A stretch of 62,898 nucleotides of DNA from Bacillota bacterium (lineage in GTDB: Bacteria > Bacillota > Clostridia > Ch29): NCBI GenBank assembly GCA_028686075.1, contig JAQUCT010000007.1, positions 1 to 62,898 on the forward strand, given 5' to 3'. A program made the position numbers and the translations under genes. This document shows positions 8,027 through 16,605 of this stretch, piece after piece. Within the stretch, counting starts at the first letter, position 1. Every line of letters begins with the position of its first letter. The notes under the pieces were generated by a model that had not been told where the DNA came from, did not search any database, and was given only the letters and a program-made list of their open reading frames with translations.

Positions 8027-9373
8027 TTATATTGTAAACGTCCCGCTTTCGCTGCGTAAAAGCTTGAGAATCCTTTCCTCCTTACCGGTAAGTGCGTTTA
8101 TATACACAAGGAAGTCGTCACCGCCGAAGCTGCCCTTAAATTCGTAGCACAAGACCTCGGCCTTGTTCTCAAGGGGAATAAGGGCAAGCCGTGTCTCCCC
8201 GTCGGATTCCATCCGCATGCTGATTCTTTCCCCCGCCTCGTCCTCCGTAAGCTTTGGCTCGGGCAGGTCCCTGCGGTGGTGCGCCTTAAGGTATCCTTCC
8301 GCCTCGTAGCCTACTATTTCACCGTTGTCAAGGGCCACCTTAACCTTTATAAGGTCGGTATACACCACCACGTCACCGTCAAGGTAGGCAAAGTTTATCA
8401 CCGAAATATTATCGTACCTCATGGAATAGGTGGGTGTCATATCCTTATAACCGTTTTGCTCCAAAAACTCTTTGGCCAGCTCCGTCGCGCGGCTGGGGGA
8501 GGTATTCACGCTGCTTACGTCCCGCTGATTTAACGCCCACACCACGTGGCCGCCCTTGCGGCTTATGTCCATGTAAATCCTGTTGTCGTCCCCAGTTTGC
8601 ACCTCAAGACCGAAGGTCTTTATGTCACCGTTTCCGTCCCCTATTTTTTTGATGCTTTTTATGTCTATACCTTTGAGAAACTCCCGTGCCACCTGCTCCG
8701 CTTTCCCGTAATCAATGTTTTGTCCGGTAAGCCCCTTTGGCGCAATGCCCTGTACGTGCTCTGAAAAGGGGCCGTCATATATAAGGGTTGGGTAATCCAC
8801 CATCTCCTGCTCAATCCTTGTAAACTCGCGGTCGGGCAGGTTGTCGGAGGCCCGGGCGAATATATAGTTCCCTTTGCTGGTCAGGCTGGCAAGATTTATA
8901 TTATTTTCCTGTATCGCGCTGCGCATCTTTTGCAACTCCACCGTTAGATACCCCGCATAGTTGTGCAATTCCTCCAGGTTGGACCAGTCCTCCGATGATA
9001 TGGGGGTACCGTCGGCGTTCTTCCGGGTAATGCTGTAGCCGTAATCCCCCACCTGGGTCAGAAACTTAGAGGTATTGCTTAGGGTAAGGTGGGATATGGG
9101 AAGCTGGTTTAACTTCTCTTGGGCCGAGAAGGCCTGCCGCCACACGTCGGAAAACAAAAGCAGGTTCTGCCTTGGCGAATCCGCAACCATTGATTTGGCA
9201 AGGTCGGCCTCTATGGTTTCCACGTGGTCAATCAATTCATAAAACATCCTGTGATACTGGTTCTGGAGATAAATATGGTAATCGGTCTTCTGCCGATACT
9301 GGTCGTATCCCCAAATGCCGGTGGCAAGCAGTGCAACCAGCAGCAGAAGCGTTACTGCCCTATGCCTGTTCAA
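8027..9373 (-). CDS. ypeB: Germination protein YpeB
   Basis: This protein is needed to assemble and stabilise the cortex hydrolase SleB in the spore. At 448 residues it matches the family. The single N-terminal membrane segment is about residues 7-22. It is followed by the long YpeB domain (ALNQRDVSS-type and repeated PepSY-like modules, such as ATELAKEFLEQNGY) running to the C terminus. The start is a TTG with GGAAGTGA upstream. It lies 26 bases downstream of sleB on the same strand, the classic sleB-ypeB pair. A small palindrome (GTCAAT-TT-ATTGAC, 7991-8004) lies just beyond the stop. Confidence 0.95.
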   Translation of the reverse strand: MNRHRAVTLLLLVALLATGIWGYDQYRQKTDYHIYLQNQYHRMFYELIDHVETIEADLAKSMVADSPRQNLLLFSDVWRQAFSAQEKLNQLPISHLTLSNTSKFLTQVGDYGYSITRKNADGTPISSEDWSNLEELHNYAGYLTVELQKMRSAIQENNINLASLTSKGNYIFARASDNLPDREFTRIEQEMVDYPTLIYDGPFSEHVQGIAPKGLTGQNIDYGKAEQVAREFLKGIDIKSIKKIGDGNGDIKTFGLEVQTGDDNRIYMDISRKGGHVVWALNQRDVSSVNTSPSRATELAKEFLEQNGYKDMTPTYSMRYDNISVINFAYLDGDVVVYTDLIKVKVALDNGEIVGYEAEGYLKAHHRRDLPEPKLTEDEAGERISMRMESDGETRLALIPLENKAEVLCYEFKGSFGGDDFLVYINALTGKEERILKLLRSESGTFTI

Positions 9374-9398
9374 ACCCTTTCACTTCCTTTCATATGGT

Positions 9399-10091
9399 CT
9401 ATTTTGCAAAGTAGTGCTTGCCTATCACCTTCAACACCGGTCTTGAATAAATCCACCTGTTGGTGGTTTTTGCCGGATTGTAATAATATATGGCCCCGCC
9501 GGTAGGGTCCCATCCGTTTAAGGCATCCCTGGCCGCCTTCATTGAGCTTTCATCCGGCTGCATGAACATCTGCCCGTCGGCAACGGCGGTAAAGGCACCG
9601 GGCTGGAATATTACACCCGCTATGCTGTTGGGGAAGGACGGGTGGTTTACCCTGTTCATAATAACCGCCCCCACCGCCACCTGGCCTACGTAGGACTCGC
9701 CCCGGGCCTCGCCGTATATGGCCTGGGCCATAAGGTACACGTTATCCCGGCTGGAAGCTCCCCGGGCGGATGTATAGCTGGCCTGCGCCGCCGTTGGCAT
9801 ACCCAGGGCCGCCCTTGTCTGAGGGCCCACCGTTCCGGTGGTTGAAATCCCGTGCTTGGCCTGGAAGTCCTTTACCGCCTGGAAGGTTTTAGGTCCGTAT
9901 ATGCCGTCAACCGCTTCGTCATAGTAACCCCAGTTTTTAAGCCTCCGCTGTACCTCCCGGACATCGTCTCCGGTGGTGCCCCAATAAAGGGTTGACGTCT
10001 CCACCGCCGGTTGCATATAAAGTGGGTATACTATATTGAAAGCAAAGGTGATTATAAGCGCTGTCGTAAGTAACAGTACCGCTTTTTTCAA
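9399..10091 (-). CDS. sleB: Spore cortex-lytic enzyme SleB
   Basis: This lytic transglycosylase degrades muramic-lactam-containing cortex peptidoglycan during germination. Visible parts are a signal/anchor segment (residues 3-22), a peptidoglycan-binding domain with GDDVREVQRRL (about 40-97), and a C-terminal Hydrolase_2/SleB domain with the GEARGE motif at 127-132, which supplies the catalytic glutamate. The TTG start at 10091 is chosen because GGAGG lies about 5-7 bases upstream, inside the longer ATG-initiated frame. It is operonic with ypeB. Confidence 0.95.
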   Translation of the reverse strand: MKKAVLLLTTALIITFAFNIVYPLYMQPAVETSTLYWGTTGDDVREVQRRLKNWGYYDEAVDGIYGPKTFQAVKDFQAKHGISTTGTVGPQTRAALGMPTAAQASYTSARGASSRDNVYLMAQAIYGEARGESYVGQVAVGAVIMNRVNHPSFPNSIAGVIFQPGAFTAVADGQMFMQPDESSMKAARDALNGWDPTGGAIYYYNPAKTTNRWIYSRPVLKVIGKHYFAK

Positions 10092-10165
10092 TACCGCTCC
10101 TCCTTTCATTTGTTAACCTCAGGGTATATTTTCTGTAGTTTGGCAAAGCATTATTCATAAACCAT

Positions 10166-10191
10166 AAACCAAGGGGACGGTTCTCGCGGTT
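10166..10191. repeat. Hairpin repeat with GGGGACGGTTCT core
   Basis: AACC and GGTT arms flank AAGGGGACGGTTCTCGC in the divergent spacer between sleB and the glycosyltransferase gene. The rest of that spacer shows no clear promoter. Confidence 0.65.
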
Positions 10192-10323
10192 ACTCTTTCA
10201 GATTATTATTATTTGTGATAAAATCTGCTACAAAGCTTCAGTTTATTCTGCGAATATGTTATGGTACAGGTCCCGGTGTATGGCACCTGCATCGGCACAG
10301 GTTTATTTTGGGGAGGGTTTATA

Positions 10324-11430
10324 TTGGATGTATTGATACTTTCCATTGCGGCCGGTGGGGGCCATATGAGAGCGGCCCAGGCGGTCAGGGATTATATGGC
10401 AAAGCATAACCGGAATATTGGGATGGAAATTGTTGACTGGTTCAAATACATAAACCCGGTGGTGGACAAGGTCGTCATTGGAAGCTACATGGGCACCCTC
10501 AAGACAAGCCCCGCCCTGTACGGGAAGCTTTACGACATGGCGGAGAAGGAGGAGGGTCTCTCGGATATAAGCCTTACTATAAATCGGCTGCTGGCCCTCC
10601 GGATGGAGACCCTTGTTGCAAAGAATAAGCCCGGGATTGTCCTTTGCACCCACCCCTTTCCCCTTGAAGTGGTGTGCTACCTAAAGAAAAAAAAAGGACT
10701 TGACTTTCAAATAATTTCACTGCTGACGGATTTTTCGCCCCACAGCTTCTGGCTGAGAGACGGCGTTGATTATTATATAGTGCCCAACGAGGACCTAATT
10801 TACGAGATGAAATGGAAGGGAGTTCGGGAGGAAAGGATTTTCCCCTTTGGCATACCGATAAATGAAAGGTTTACCTTGCAGTATGACAAAAAAAATGTCC
10901 GAAAAACCCTGGGCCTAAAGAATAAGACCACCCTCCTTTTGATGGGGGGTAGCCTTGGGATGGGAGAATTGAAAGAGGTTTTTACAGGTCTCTTTGGCAG
11001 TTCCCTGGATATACAGCTTATTGCGGTGTGCGGCAACAACAAAAAATTAAAGGATTCTCTGGAGGAGGTGGTCTCATCCAGCCCCGGGCGCGGTGTTATA
11101 TTCGGATACACCGATGAGGTTCCTCGCCTTATGGCGGTCTCTGACCTTCTTATAACCAAACCGGGAGGGCTTACGATAAGCGAGGCCATGACGATGGGGC
11201 TGCCTATTGCCATAATCTCGCCCATCCCCGGCCAGGAAAGGCGAAACGCTCGGTATCTTATCAACAGCGGCATGGCGGTGGAGTTTAAAAGGGGCGACTA
11301 CCTGGAGGGGATAATATCCCAGCTCATGGCAAGCCCGGTCAGGCTGTCCCATATGAGGGAGGTTGCGGCCCTGAAGGCAAAGCCGGGAGCCGCCGGCGAC
11401 CTGTGCCGCTTTATCGCCTCTCTGATCTAA
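10324..11430 (+). CDS. MGDG synthase/UgtP-type glycosyltransferase (GT28-like)
   Basis: This likely transfers a sugar from a nucleotide sugar to diacylglycerol at the cytoplasmic membrane, making glycolipids or lipoteichoic acid anchors. The N-terminal acceptor domain opens with ILSIAAGGGHMRAA. The C-terminal donor domain has LLMGGSLGMGE, a nucleotide-sugar site SDLLITKPGGLT, and PIPGQERRNA. The TTG at 10324 is the likely start: GGGAGG lies 7 bases before it, and the longer ATG frame adds a low-complexity tail. It is one of the few plus-strand genes here and stands alone. The donor and acceptor are inferred from the family only. Confidence 0.85.
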   Translation: MDVLILSIAAGGGHMRAAQAVRDYMAKHNRNIGMEIVDWFKYINPVVDKVVIGSYMGTLKTSPALYGKLYDMAEKEEGLSDISLTINRLLALRMETLVAKNKPGIVLCTHPFPLEVVCYLKKKKGLDFQIISLLTDFSPHSFWLRDGVDYYIVPNEDLIYEMKWKGVREERIFPFGIPINERFTLQYDKKNVRKTLGLKNKTTLLLMGGSLGMGELKEVFTGLFGSSLDIQLIAVCGNNKKLKDSLEEVVSSSPGRGVIFGYTDEVPRLMAVSDLLITKPGGLTISEAMTMGLPIAIISPIPGQERRNARYLINSGMAVEFKRGDYLEGIISQLMASPVRLSHMREVAALKAKPGAAGDLCRFIASLI

Positions 11431-11471
11431 TTTTTCTCCCAGAACCCGTGACTCTAACCTGTGATCTATGA

Positions 11472-11592
11472 TCTGTCATTCTGAGGGCGAATCCCGGAGA
11501 ATCCAACTCTGTCATTCTGAGGGCAAATCCCGAAGAATCCAGCTTCAAAGTGTTAATAAAATTACATAATGACAGAATCGCTCAGGATGACA
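11472..11592. repeat. TGTCATTCTGAGGGC repeat: two direct copies plus an inverted end
   Basis: Two near-identical units of about 37 bases begin at 11472 and 11509 (CTGTCATTCTGAGGGC, then AATCCCG and AGAATCCA). The block ends in the reversed form CGCTCAGGATGACA. It fills most of the space between two convergent genes and could fold in RNA of either strand. Confidence 0.7.
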
Positions 11593-11612
11593 CGCTAGGA
11601 GATGTATTTATT

Positions 11613-13070
11613 CTACTGCCCCAACACCAATATGGTGTCCACGTAGGGGTCCTGGGTGCCCTGCAGCATGCACTCCTCCTCTTTAAGCAGCTTTGCGTAT
11701 GCCACAATTTCTTCGGTCATCATCTCTCCGGGGGTTACCAGAGGTATGCCCGGCGGATACACCATTATGCTCTCACCGCTGACGTAGCCCACCGCTTCCT
11801 CCAGCGGGACAGACTTTTTGCTGCTGTAATAGGCATCCCTTGGCGACACCACTATCTCGGGGTTTTTAAGCATACCCTGGGTTATTTTACTTACATTTCC
11901 GTTACGGTGGTATTTGGCTAGGTCCTTAAGGGCCACCACAAGGGAGCCTATCGATTCCTTAGTATCCCCCACCGCGGTTATGGCCAATATATTGTACATG
12001 TCCGCCAGCTCCACCTGAATGTTGTATTCCTTCCTTAAAAGTTTCTCGGTTTCATAGCCCGACAGGCCCAGTTTTCTTACGTTAACCCCCAGCTTGGTAT
12101 CGTCGTAATCGAACACCCCGGGGCAGCCCACTAATTCCCTGCCGAAGGCGTACAGGCCATCCACCGAGTTTAGCTCCTCCTTAGCCTCCCGCACTATACC
12201 CAGAAGCCTGCCCAATATATCCCTGCCCCGAGTGGCCAGCTGCTTCCGAGCTATATCCAACGATGCCATTAAAAGGTATGAAGCACTGGTGGTCTGGGTC
12301 AGATTGAGTGTAGTTTTCATATATTTCGGGTCTAGGATATCATCCCTCATCAGCAGCATAGAACTTTGGGTAAGGGAGCCCCCCGTCTTGTGGATGCTGG
12401 ACGCACTGGCATCTGCGCCCAGTTCCATAGCACTCGCTGGCAACTGCGGATGAAAGTTGAAATGGGCCCCATGGGCCTCGTCGGCCAGCACCGCCATTCC
12501 ATACCGGTGGGCAATTTTCGCTATTGCCGCAAGGTCAGAAACCGCCCCATAATAGGTGGGGTGAATAACAAATATCGCCCTGGCGTCAGGGTGGCTTTCA
12601 ATTGCCTGCTTTATGCTGTCCGCGGTTATACCCATCGCTATTCCCAGGTCGCCGTTTATCTCCGGTTGGATGTATATCGGCACCGCTCCGCTTAGTATCA
12701 TCCCGGCGATGGCAGATTTGTGTGCATTCCGGGGCAGTATAATCTTTTCGCCCGGCCTGCAGGCCGCCATTATCATGGCCTGCACCCCGGAGGTGGTACC
12801 GTTTACCAGAAAGAAAGCATTATCCGCGCCATAGGCCCTGGCCGCCAATGCTTCCGCCTCCCTGATAACCCCTATGGGATTGCTAATATTGTCAAGGCAT
12901 TCCATGGCATTCACGTCAATTTCCAGCATCTTTTTGCCTACATAATCGGCCAGTTCGGGCAACCCCGCACCGTGCTTATGACCCGGCACATCGAAGGGTA
13001 TGACATTCCTTGAATGATAATCCTTCAACGCCTCGAACAGGGGCACCCTGTTCTGTTCTTTGTCCAACAC
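11613..13070 (-). CDS. speA: Orn/Lys/Arg decarboxylase, SpeA-like
   Basis: This PLP-dependent fold-I decarboxylase most resembles Bacillus SpeA-type arginine decarboxylase, which makes agmatine for polyamine synthesis. The 485 residues include FDVPGHKHG at the N terminus, FLVNGTTSG, the DEAHGAH motif at 198-204, and the PLP lysine in SSIHKTGG at residue 228. The C-terminal domain has MVYPPGIPLVTPGE. The start is a GTG with GGGGGAGG upstream. Substrate choice among arginine, lysine and ornithine cannot be read from sequence. A second paralogue lies at 55147-56583. No agmatinase or spermidine synthase is next to it. Confidence 0.88.
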   Translation of the reverse strand: MLDKEQNRVPLFEALKDYHSRNVIPFDVPGHKHGAGLPELADYVGKKMLEIDVNAMECLDNISNPIGVIREAEALAARAYGADNAFFLVNGTTSGVQAMIMAACRPGEKIILPRNAHKSAIAGMILSGAVPIYIQPEINGDLGIAMGITADSIKQAIESHPDARAIFVIHPTYYGAVSDLAAIAKIAHRYGMAVLADEAHGAHFNFHPQLPASAMELGADASASSIHKTGGSLTQSSMLLMRDDILDPKYMKTTLNLTQTTSASYLLMASLDIARKQLATRGRDILGRLLGIVREAKEELNSVDGLYAFGRELVGCPGVFDYDDTKLGVNVRKLGLSGYETEKLLRKEYNIQVELADMYNILAITAVGDTKESIGSLVVALKDLAKYHRNGNVSKITQGMLKNPEIVVSPRDAYYSSKKSVPLEEAVGYVSGESIMVYPPGIPLVTPGEMMTEEIVAYAKLLKEEECMLQGTQDPYVDTILVLGQ

Positions 13071-13108
13071 ATCTACCTCCCCCTTGTATGTAACTTACAT
13101 CCCCTAGC

Positions 13109-13201
13109 GTGTCATCCTGAGCGTTTCTGTCGTCCTGAGCGTTAGCGAAGAACCTATCCCTAAACTAGATTCTTCGGGCTTCGCTTCTTCAGAGTAACAG
13201 A
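13109..13201. repeat. TGTCATCCTGAGCG family repeat
   Basis: GTGTCATCCTGAGCG is followed by a second partial unit (CGTCCTGAGCGTTAGCGAAG) and an inverted end (AGATTCTTCGGGCTTCGCTTC). It is intergenic, upstream of the SpeA-like gene. Confidence 0.7.
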
Positions 13202-13282
13202 TGAAAGTGAGAATGACGGATAAAAAGTACTAATACATTACAACACAAAAAATTATCTGATGCAACACTTTTTTTGCAAAAC

Positions 13283-13336
13283 AACCCAGGGGGACGGTTC
13301 TTTTGTATCGACACAAAAGAACCGTCCCCCTGGGTT
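13283..13336. repeat. Perfect 24-bp inverted repeat made of two GGGGGACGGTTCTT units
   Basis: The left arm (13283-13306) and right arm (13313-13336) are exact reverse complements, with a six-base ATCGAC spacer. Each arm holds one copy of the conserved core. It lies 12 bases beyond the spoIIR stop, so in RNA it would form a very stable hairpin and could act as a terminator or 3' end stabiliser, although no T run follows. Confidence 0.85.
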
Positions 13337-13348
13337 CACATTTTGGGG

Positions 13349-14002
13349 TTATTGGGTTTTGAAGGTTTCGGCCAGCTTTGTACCGGATTTCTTTATCAGT
13401 TCCAGCACCTTGAAACGAACCCTTACCGGGGCCTTCTCCATATCGTCGGTGCTAAACACCATTTCCAATCCTTCCCCGTCAAGCATCTCCTTAACCCGCT
13501 GCTGGTCCTTAGCACGCGCCACAGCGTTTTTGGTGTCCACAAAGCAAAGGGGCGGAAACATCACACACCACCAGTTGGCTCCCCCGCCATCCCCCAGCAC
13601 TATCTGCAGTGCCTGGTAATTGCCTGTGGGAAGGACCAAATTGCCGTAGGACTTGGTGGGAAAAGGGAAAAACCCTACCTCCGCTCTTACGCCATATTTC
13701 ATATTCCCGTCCTTAATCTCCTGTCCGGCTATCCCCTCGATGTATTCCATATTTCCGTGCAGGAACTCAATCATTTCCTCTTTGGTTTCCATGCCCGAAA
13801 GCACCCCGCCAATTTCGCTTACTACCCTGTCCTTTACCCTTAGTTTTAGTGCCTGATCTTCGGGGGAATCGCTGTTGGCAATTACGTGAAACCGTAGCAG
13901 CCTGCCGGTGTCGGGCATATCCTCGCCGCCGCAGACCGGTAGAGTATACATAAGGCAAACAGCTAATGCCAGTACAAGTACATATACCGAAATTTTTCTC
14001 AT
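13349..14002 (-). CDS. spoIIR: Stage II sporulation protein R
   Basis: This is the forespore-made secreted signal that triggers SpoIIGA to process pro-sigma-E in the mother cell. The start ATG at 14002 gives a 217-residue protein with an N-terminal signal peptide (residues 5-20) and the family block LLRFHVIANSDSPEDQALKLRVKD. This is followed by LPTGNYQALQIVLGDGGGANWWCVMFPPLC, shortened here for reading and spread over about 115-150. The longer frame upstream has no ribosome site. The 3' end is adjacent to a perfect palindromic repeat, and the upstream gap (14003-14291) is mostly repeat. Confidence 0.95.
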   Translation of the reverse strand: MRKISVYVLVLALAVCLMYTLPVCGGEDMPDTGRLLRFHVIANSDSPEDQALKLRVKDRVVSEIGGVLSGMETKEEMIEFLHGNMEYIEGIAGQEIKDGNMKYGVRAEVGFFPFPTKSYGNLVLPTGNYQALQIVLGDGGGANWWCVMFPPLCFVDTKNAVARAKDQQRVKEMLDGEGLEMVFSTDDMEKAPVRVRFKVLELIKKSGTKLAETFKTQ

Positions 14003-14068
14003 TTTATCACCTTCGCCGGTTTTTCTTAAGTTTATATAACAAATTTGAAACTTTAACATTTCCTAGTG

Positions 14069-14228
14069 TGTCATCCTGAGCGAAACGGTTGTCATCCTGA
14101 ACTAAGCGGTTGTCATCCTAAACGTAACGGTTGTCATCATGAGCGGTAGCGAAGGACCTTGCGTAAGCGAAGAATCTTTCAGAGGGCAAAATAAAGATCC
14201 TTCAGTCGTTCCTCCTTCAGGATGACAC
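14069..14228. repeat. Four tandem 21-base units of TGTCATCCTGAGCG repeat with inverted end
   Basis: Units begin at 14069, 14090, 14111 and 14132, each starting TGTCATC and ending in a variant of CGGT or GCGA. The block then continues with GAAGGACC, AGAATCTTTC and an inverted end TTCAGGATGACA. This is the most expanded copy of the family in the window. Confidence 0.8.
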
Positions 14229-14291
14229 ATCTTATGTAACTTTATTAATGCATTGTATATAGTATTTACAAGTATAGCGTTTTTTAAACCA

Positions 14292-15503
14292 TTATTTGAT
14301 AATGCCAACCCTTCTTACCTTTACATCGGCGGATATGTCCACCTCCATTTTGGTAAACTCCACGGCCCAGTTATCCTTTACATCCTCCCATATCTGCGGG
14401 TGAAACTTCCGGATATGTTCCCCTATGCTCCAAATATCCACGCCGAATTCATGCTGCATCTTATCCATTACCGCTGTGCACTGCGCCACCATATCCCGGC
14501 TAACCGCTGTCTCCACTTCTCGAATAAAGCTTTGCTCCATTACCTCCCGGTGTACATCTATTATATGTCCGGCTATGTTACCCTCGGCTTCAAGGGCTAT
14601 ACTAAGATGTATAATGTCGGCCTCATCCCTCCACACCCTCATACGCCTTTTTAATTCGGTGAGTTCAAAGGGTATAAAAATCCCGCTTATGTCAATCGAA
14701 ATTACATCCTCCCCACCCGTGTTGTCTATCCACTGGGCGGCCCGGGTTTCAATCTCCCCCAGCCATGCCCTGAACTTATTGTTTTTTATCAGGCAGCCTC
14801 CGGCGATGTTGTATTCCTTCTCTGCGACCACCAGCCGGGGCAATACCGCACCACCGATTTCACGGATGCTGGTTACAATCCTTCCTAGGTCCTTGGCATA
14901 AAACCGCCCGGTCTTTCGCTGCCGGAATATTTTTTCTATATATGTTCCTATTATCGGTTCCACCAGCGGCTTTATAAAAAGGGCGTCCTTTGCATCCCCC
15001 TTAACCGCAGCAAAGTCTACATTTCTGCTGATTTCATGTTCCCGTTCCAGCTCGTCAAGCACCTCCATGAAAAGTTTCTCATCCTTGATGAGGGCCTCCC
15101 CCACCAGTATGGCCTTTACATGGCCGAAGAATATATTACCGTTAAGGCGGGTATTGAGCTGCCTTGCCGCTTCGGATATATTGGGTCCTACAGTGGACAC
15201 CGAAAACTTGGCCTCCTCGGGTACTATGGCTCCCTCCTTCTTCAAAAGTCCCACGTTGGGAAATACAATGCTGACCACCATACGGTTCCGGGGACTGGCC
15301 TCGGGCTGATCTTTTCCCTCCTCATGCTGCCCGCCGCCTTCTTCCTCGTTCTGGACGTCCCGCCCGGGCTCAAACTTGTCAATGGCCAGGGCAAGCACAA
15401 ATAGCCTCTCGTTTATTTCTATCCTGTCCCAGCACCCGGTGGCGCAAAGCATAATGCCCACCACAAGGGCCAGGCTAACTACCCTTTTTAGTTTGCTTTT
15501 CAT
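14292..15503 (-). CDS. gerAC: GerA-family germination receptor, subunit C (lipoprotein)
   Basis: This is the lipoprotein subunit of a nutrient germinant receptor in the spore inner membrane. It has a signal peptide ending in the lipobox LCATGC with the modified cysteine at residue 24, followed by WDRIEINE, the family signature. The 403 residues continue with the Ger(x)C domain (FFGHVKAILVGE, then a C-terminal alpha/beta domain ending DVKVRRVG). An acidic insert near residues 50-70 is unusual in length. The ATG follows GGGGGAG and overlaps the end of the B subunit gene by 29 bases, indicating translational coupling. Confidence 0.94.
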   Translation of the reverse strand: MKSKLKRVVSLALVVGIMLCATGCWDRIEINERLFVLALAIDKFEPGRDVQNEEEGGGQHEEGKDQPEASPRNRMVVSIVFPNVGLLKKEGAIVPEEAKFSVSTVGPNISEAARQLNTRLNGNIFFGHVKAILVGEALIKDEKLFMEVLDELEREHEISRNVDFAAVKGDAKDALFIKPLVEPIIGTYIEKIFRQRKTGRFYAKDLGRIVTSIREIGGAVLPRLVVAEKEYNIAGGCLIKNNKFRAWLGEIETRAAQWIDNTGGEDVISIDISGIFIPFELTELKRRMRVWRDEADIIHLSIALEAEGNIAGHIIDVHREVMEQSFIREVETAVSRDMVAQCTAVMDKMQHEFGVDIWSIGEHIRKFHPQIWEDVKDNWAVEFTKMEVDISADVKVRRVGIIK

Positions 15504-16605
15504 GCCGCTCCCCCTCTTCTTTTCCCATCCCCCGAACCTTTGCTATTATTAACAACGCTACCGGCAGTACAAAACCAAAGGGCACCCCGAGATATAAAGA
15601 AAACATATCAAGATAATCATAAACCTGGGGAATGTTGTCAGGTATAAGGGCCAGAAAGTATATCAAAAATACAAGGGGCAGCGCAATAAAGGAGTGTTTC
15701 TTCAATGATAGAATCCTGCCTAATATTGTCACAGCTGAAAAGAAGAGTACCGCCAGTGTCATGTACACCACCACCACCCAAATAACCATCATCACGCCGT
15801 GGATACTTTCTATGAATGCGCCGGGGATTTCTATCACTCTGTACATTGAAAAGGTGGGCCAAATAAGTCGCTGTACCTCCACCACGCCAAAGACGAATAC
15901 CGCTGATATCACCACCAGCATGTAAATCAGCATGATTACAGTCAAAGCTACAGTCATAGCCTTTGCCGAATCCCGGGACCTGGCCATAAAAGGCTGAAAA
16001 AGAAACAGCAGCTCGAACCCCAGGTAGCTGGTCACTACGGTGCTAAGGCCGGTTAAAAACTTAAGCGGCGATGTTCTCATAAAGGGCAACAGATTTGTAG
16101 GGTCCAATTCGGGTATCACCGGTAGCAGAAACAAAAAGGCCGGAATGATGAACATCGGTACCATCATTTGCCCCATCTTGCCCACGGTGGCGATGTCCTG
16201 CCTTGCAAGGTATGAAGAGCTGAACAGTATTGTAATGACTATGGCTTCTGTGGGGGTCCGGTCAAGCAGAAACTGCTTGGTAACCTCCGCAAAAATCCTT
16301 GCCTCAAAGGCACAGAACAAAATGTAATATGTTAAAAAGCCCAGGGAAATAATGATTCCTAACGTTTTGGTTGTGATATCCCTGCTGTATTCCACCATCG
16401 TCTTTCCGGGAAACATCAGCCCCAGTTTTGATATAACAACCGATGTTATTATGGCAACAACGCCTCCGACCAGCACCAGAAGCCACCCATCTGGACCGAC
16501 CGCCTCGGTTACCGTCCTGGGCAGCGTTAGTATTCCTATCCCTATTATGGTCGAAATCATTATCGCCATAAGCTGATTAGAAGTAATCTTTTCGCCGTCA
16601 TCCAC
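15475..16605 (-). CDS. gerAB: GerA-family germination receptor, subunit B (permease-like)
   Basis: This integral membrane subunit of the germinant receptor belongs to the APC-like GerB permease family and is the likely site of germinant sensing. The 376 residues hold about ten hydrophobic segments. The first includes MISTIIGIGILTLPR and the last ends before the basic tail KVRGMGKEEGERHEK. The start is a GTG overlapping the end of the A subunit gene. The ligand cannot be predicted. Confidence 0.94.
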   Translation of the reverse strand: MDDGEKITSNQLMAIMISTIIGIGILTLPRTVTEAVGPDGWLLVLVGGVVAIITSVVISKLGLMFPGKTMVEYSRDITTKTLGIIISLGFLTYYILFCAFEARIFAEVTKQFLLDRTPTEAIVITILFSSSYLARQDIATVGKMGQMMVPMFIIPAFLFLLPVIPELDPTNLLPFMRTSPLKFLTGLSTVVTSYLGFELLFLFQPFMARSRDSAKAMTVALTVIMLIYMLVVISAVFVFGVVEVQRLIWPTFSMYRVIEIPGAFIESIHGVMMVIWVVVVYMTLAVLFFSAVTILGRILSLKKHSFIALPLVFLIYFLALIPDNIPQVYDYLDMFSLYLGVPFGFVLPVALLIIAKVRGMGKEEGERHEKQTKKGS

